NCBI GenBank assembly: GCA_022732315.1
Contig: JAIJUV010000177.1
Coordinates: 1-5,536 of the forward strand
DNA length: 5,536 nucleotides
DNA from: Prevotella sp.
GTDB taxonomy: Bacteria > Bacteroidota > Bacteroidia > Bacteroidales > Bacteroidaceae
Direction: 5' to 3'
Below are positions 5,295 through 5,536 of this stretch, piece by piece; position 1 is the stretch's first letter, and every line of letters begins with the position of its first letter. The notes beneath the pieces were generated by a model. That model did not search any database. It saw only the letters and a list, made by a program, of their open reading frames with translations, and was not told the origin of the DNA. The translations under genes were made by a program, and so were the position numbers.

Positions 5295-5536
5295 ATGACA
5301 GAAACACAACATGTAATTGCACTGAACCCTTATCGCAAGGGCAATAAGGGGAAGGTGTTTTCCAACAGTATGGCGGTGTATGACAAGGTGATTGCATCGC
5401 CAGAAATCAAGAAGATGATTCAGCAGATTAGGGGCGAACTGCCTATCCCGAAGGTGGATGCCAACGATGAGAAGGCGGTGAAGAAGGCGCAGGACAGGCT
5501 GAAGAGCGAACTGCCTTTCTTCTGTCCCCACTACGG
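5295..5536 (+). CDS. VirE_N / BT4734-like primase-type protein, N-terminal fragment
   Basis: Eighty codons are visible before the right edge cuts the gene. The protein begins MTETQHVIALNPYRKGNKGK. Residues 35-50 (SPEIKKMIQQIRGELP) and 65-80 (AQDRLKSELPFFCPHY) match the pattern of the Bacteroidales VirE N-terminal (BT4734-like) domain, where a helix with IxxIR is followed by a K..LP.F.P segment. Full-length relatives usually continue into a VirE-type P-loop helicase and occur in prophage-like or integrated elements, probably acting in replication. The remainder is outside the window, so the helicase part cannot be confirmed. The start has no clear Shine-Dalgarno and lies one base after the stop of the 35-aa ORF. 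Confidence 0.75.
   Translation, partial: MTETQHVIALNPYRKGNKGKVFSNSMAVYDKVIASPEIKKMIQQIRGELPIPKVDANDEKAVKKAQDRLKSELPFFCPHY

Noticed and set aside
4831..5531. Minus-strand ORFs of 105 and 90 aa
   Set aside because: They lie opposite the 131-aa gene and the VirE_N-like gene, cross the terminator hairpin or small ORF, and show no recognisable motifs.

Overview
The window looks like an accessory, partly mobile region of a Bacteroidales genome, probably Prevotella/Segatella or a close relative. Three things suggest this. Two regions upstream of genes carry the Bacteroidetes -7 box TAnnTTTG, one of them with a -33 TTTG at 19 bp. Start codons mostly follow A-rich stretches rather than Shine-Dalgarno sites. 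The right-hand gene matches the Bacteroidales VirE_N/BT4734-type primase-like family. The genus is an inference.

Left part, minus strand (3252 to 1): a large gene for a PLD-nuclease/SF2-helicase fusion with a DUF3427-type C-terminus. The start of a MutT-like Nudix hydrolase follows 16 bp later and runs off the left edge. The two probably form one operon driven by a -7 box at 3289-3297. The architecture resembles defence or DNA-processing enzymes, but a defence role is not proven by sequence alone.

Middle (about 3313-3742): no gene. It holds a GC-rich block of short hairpins with a 21-nt direct repeat and a ~21-22 bp tandem repeat, resembling the REP-type intergenic repeats of Bacteroidetes. 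Closer to the next gene is a perfect 11-bp inverted repeat directly upstream of a textbook -33/-7 promoter. That promoter drives a divergent 155-aa gene with a possible helix-turn-helix, so an autoregulated regulator is a reasonable guess.

Right part, plus strand (4484 to 5536): two small overlapping unrecognised genes (51 and 131 aa) that share a short motif and look translationally coupled. After them come a dense array of GTAC palindromes, a strong terminator-like hairpin whose left arm overlaps a -7-like box, a 35-aa small ORF, and one nucleotide later the start of a VirE_N-like gene cut by the right edge.

The best candidates for something undescribed are the helicase-Nudix pair, the two-gene motif-sharing cassette at 4484-5016, and the promoter-in-terminator arrangement at 5079-5131.
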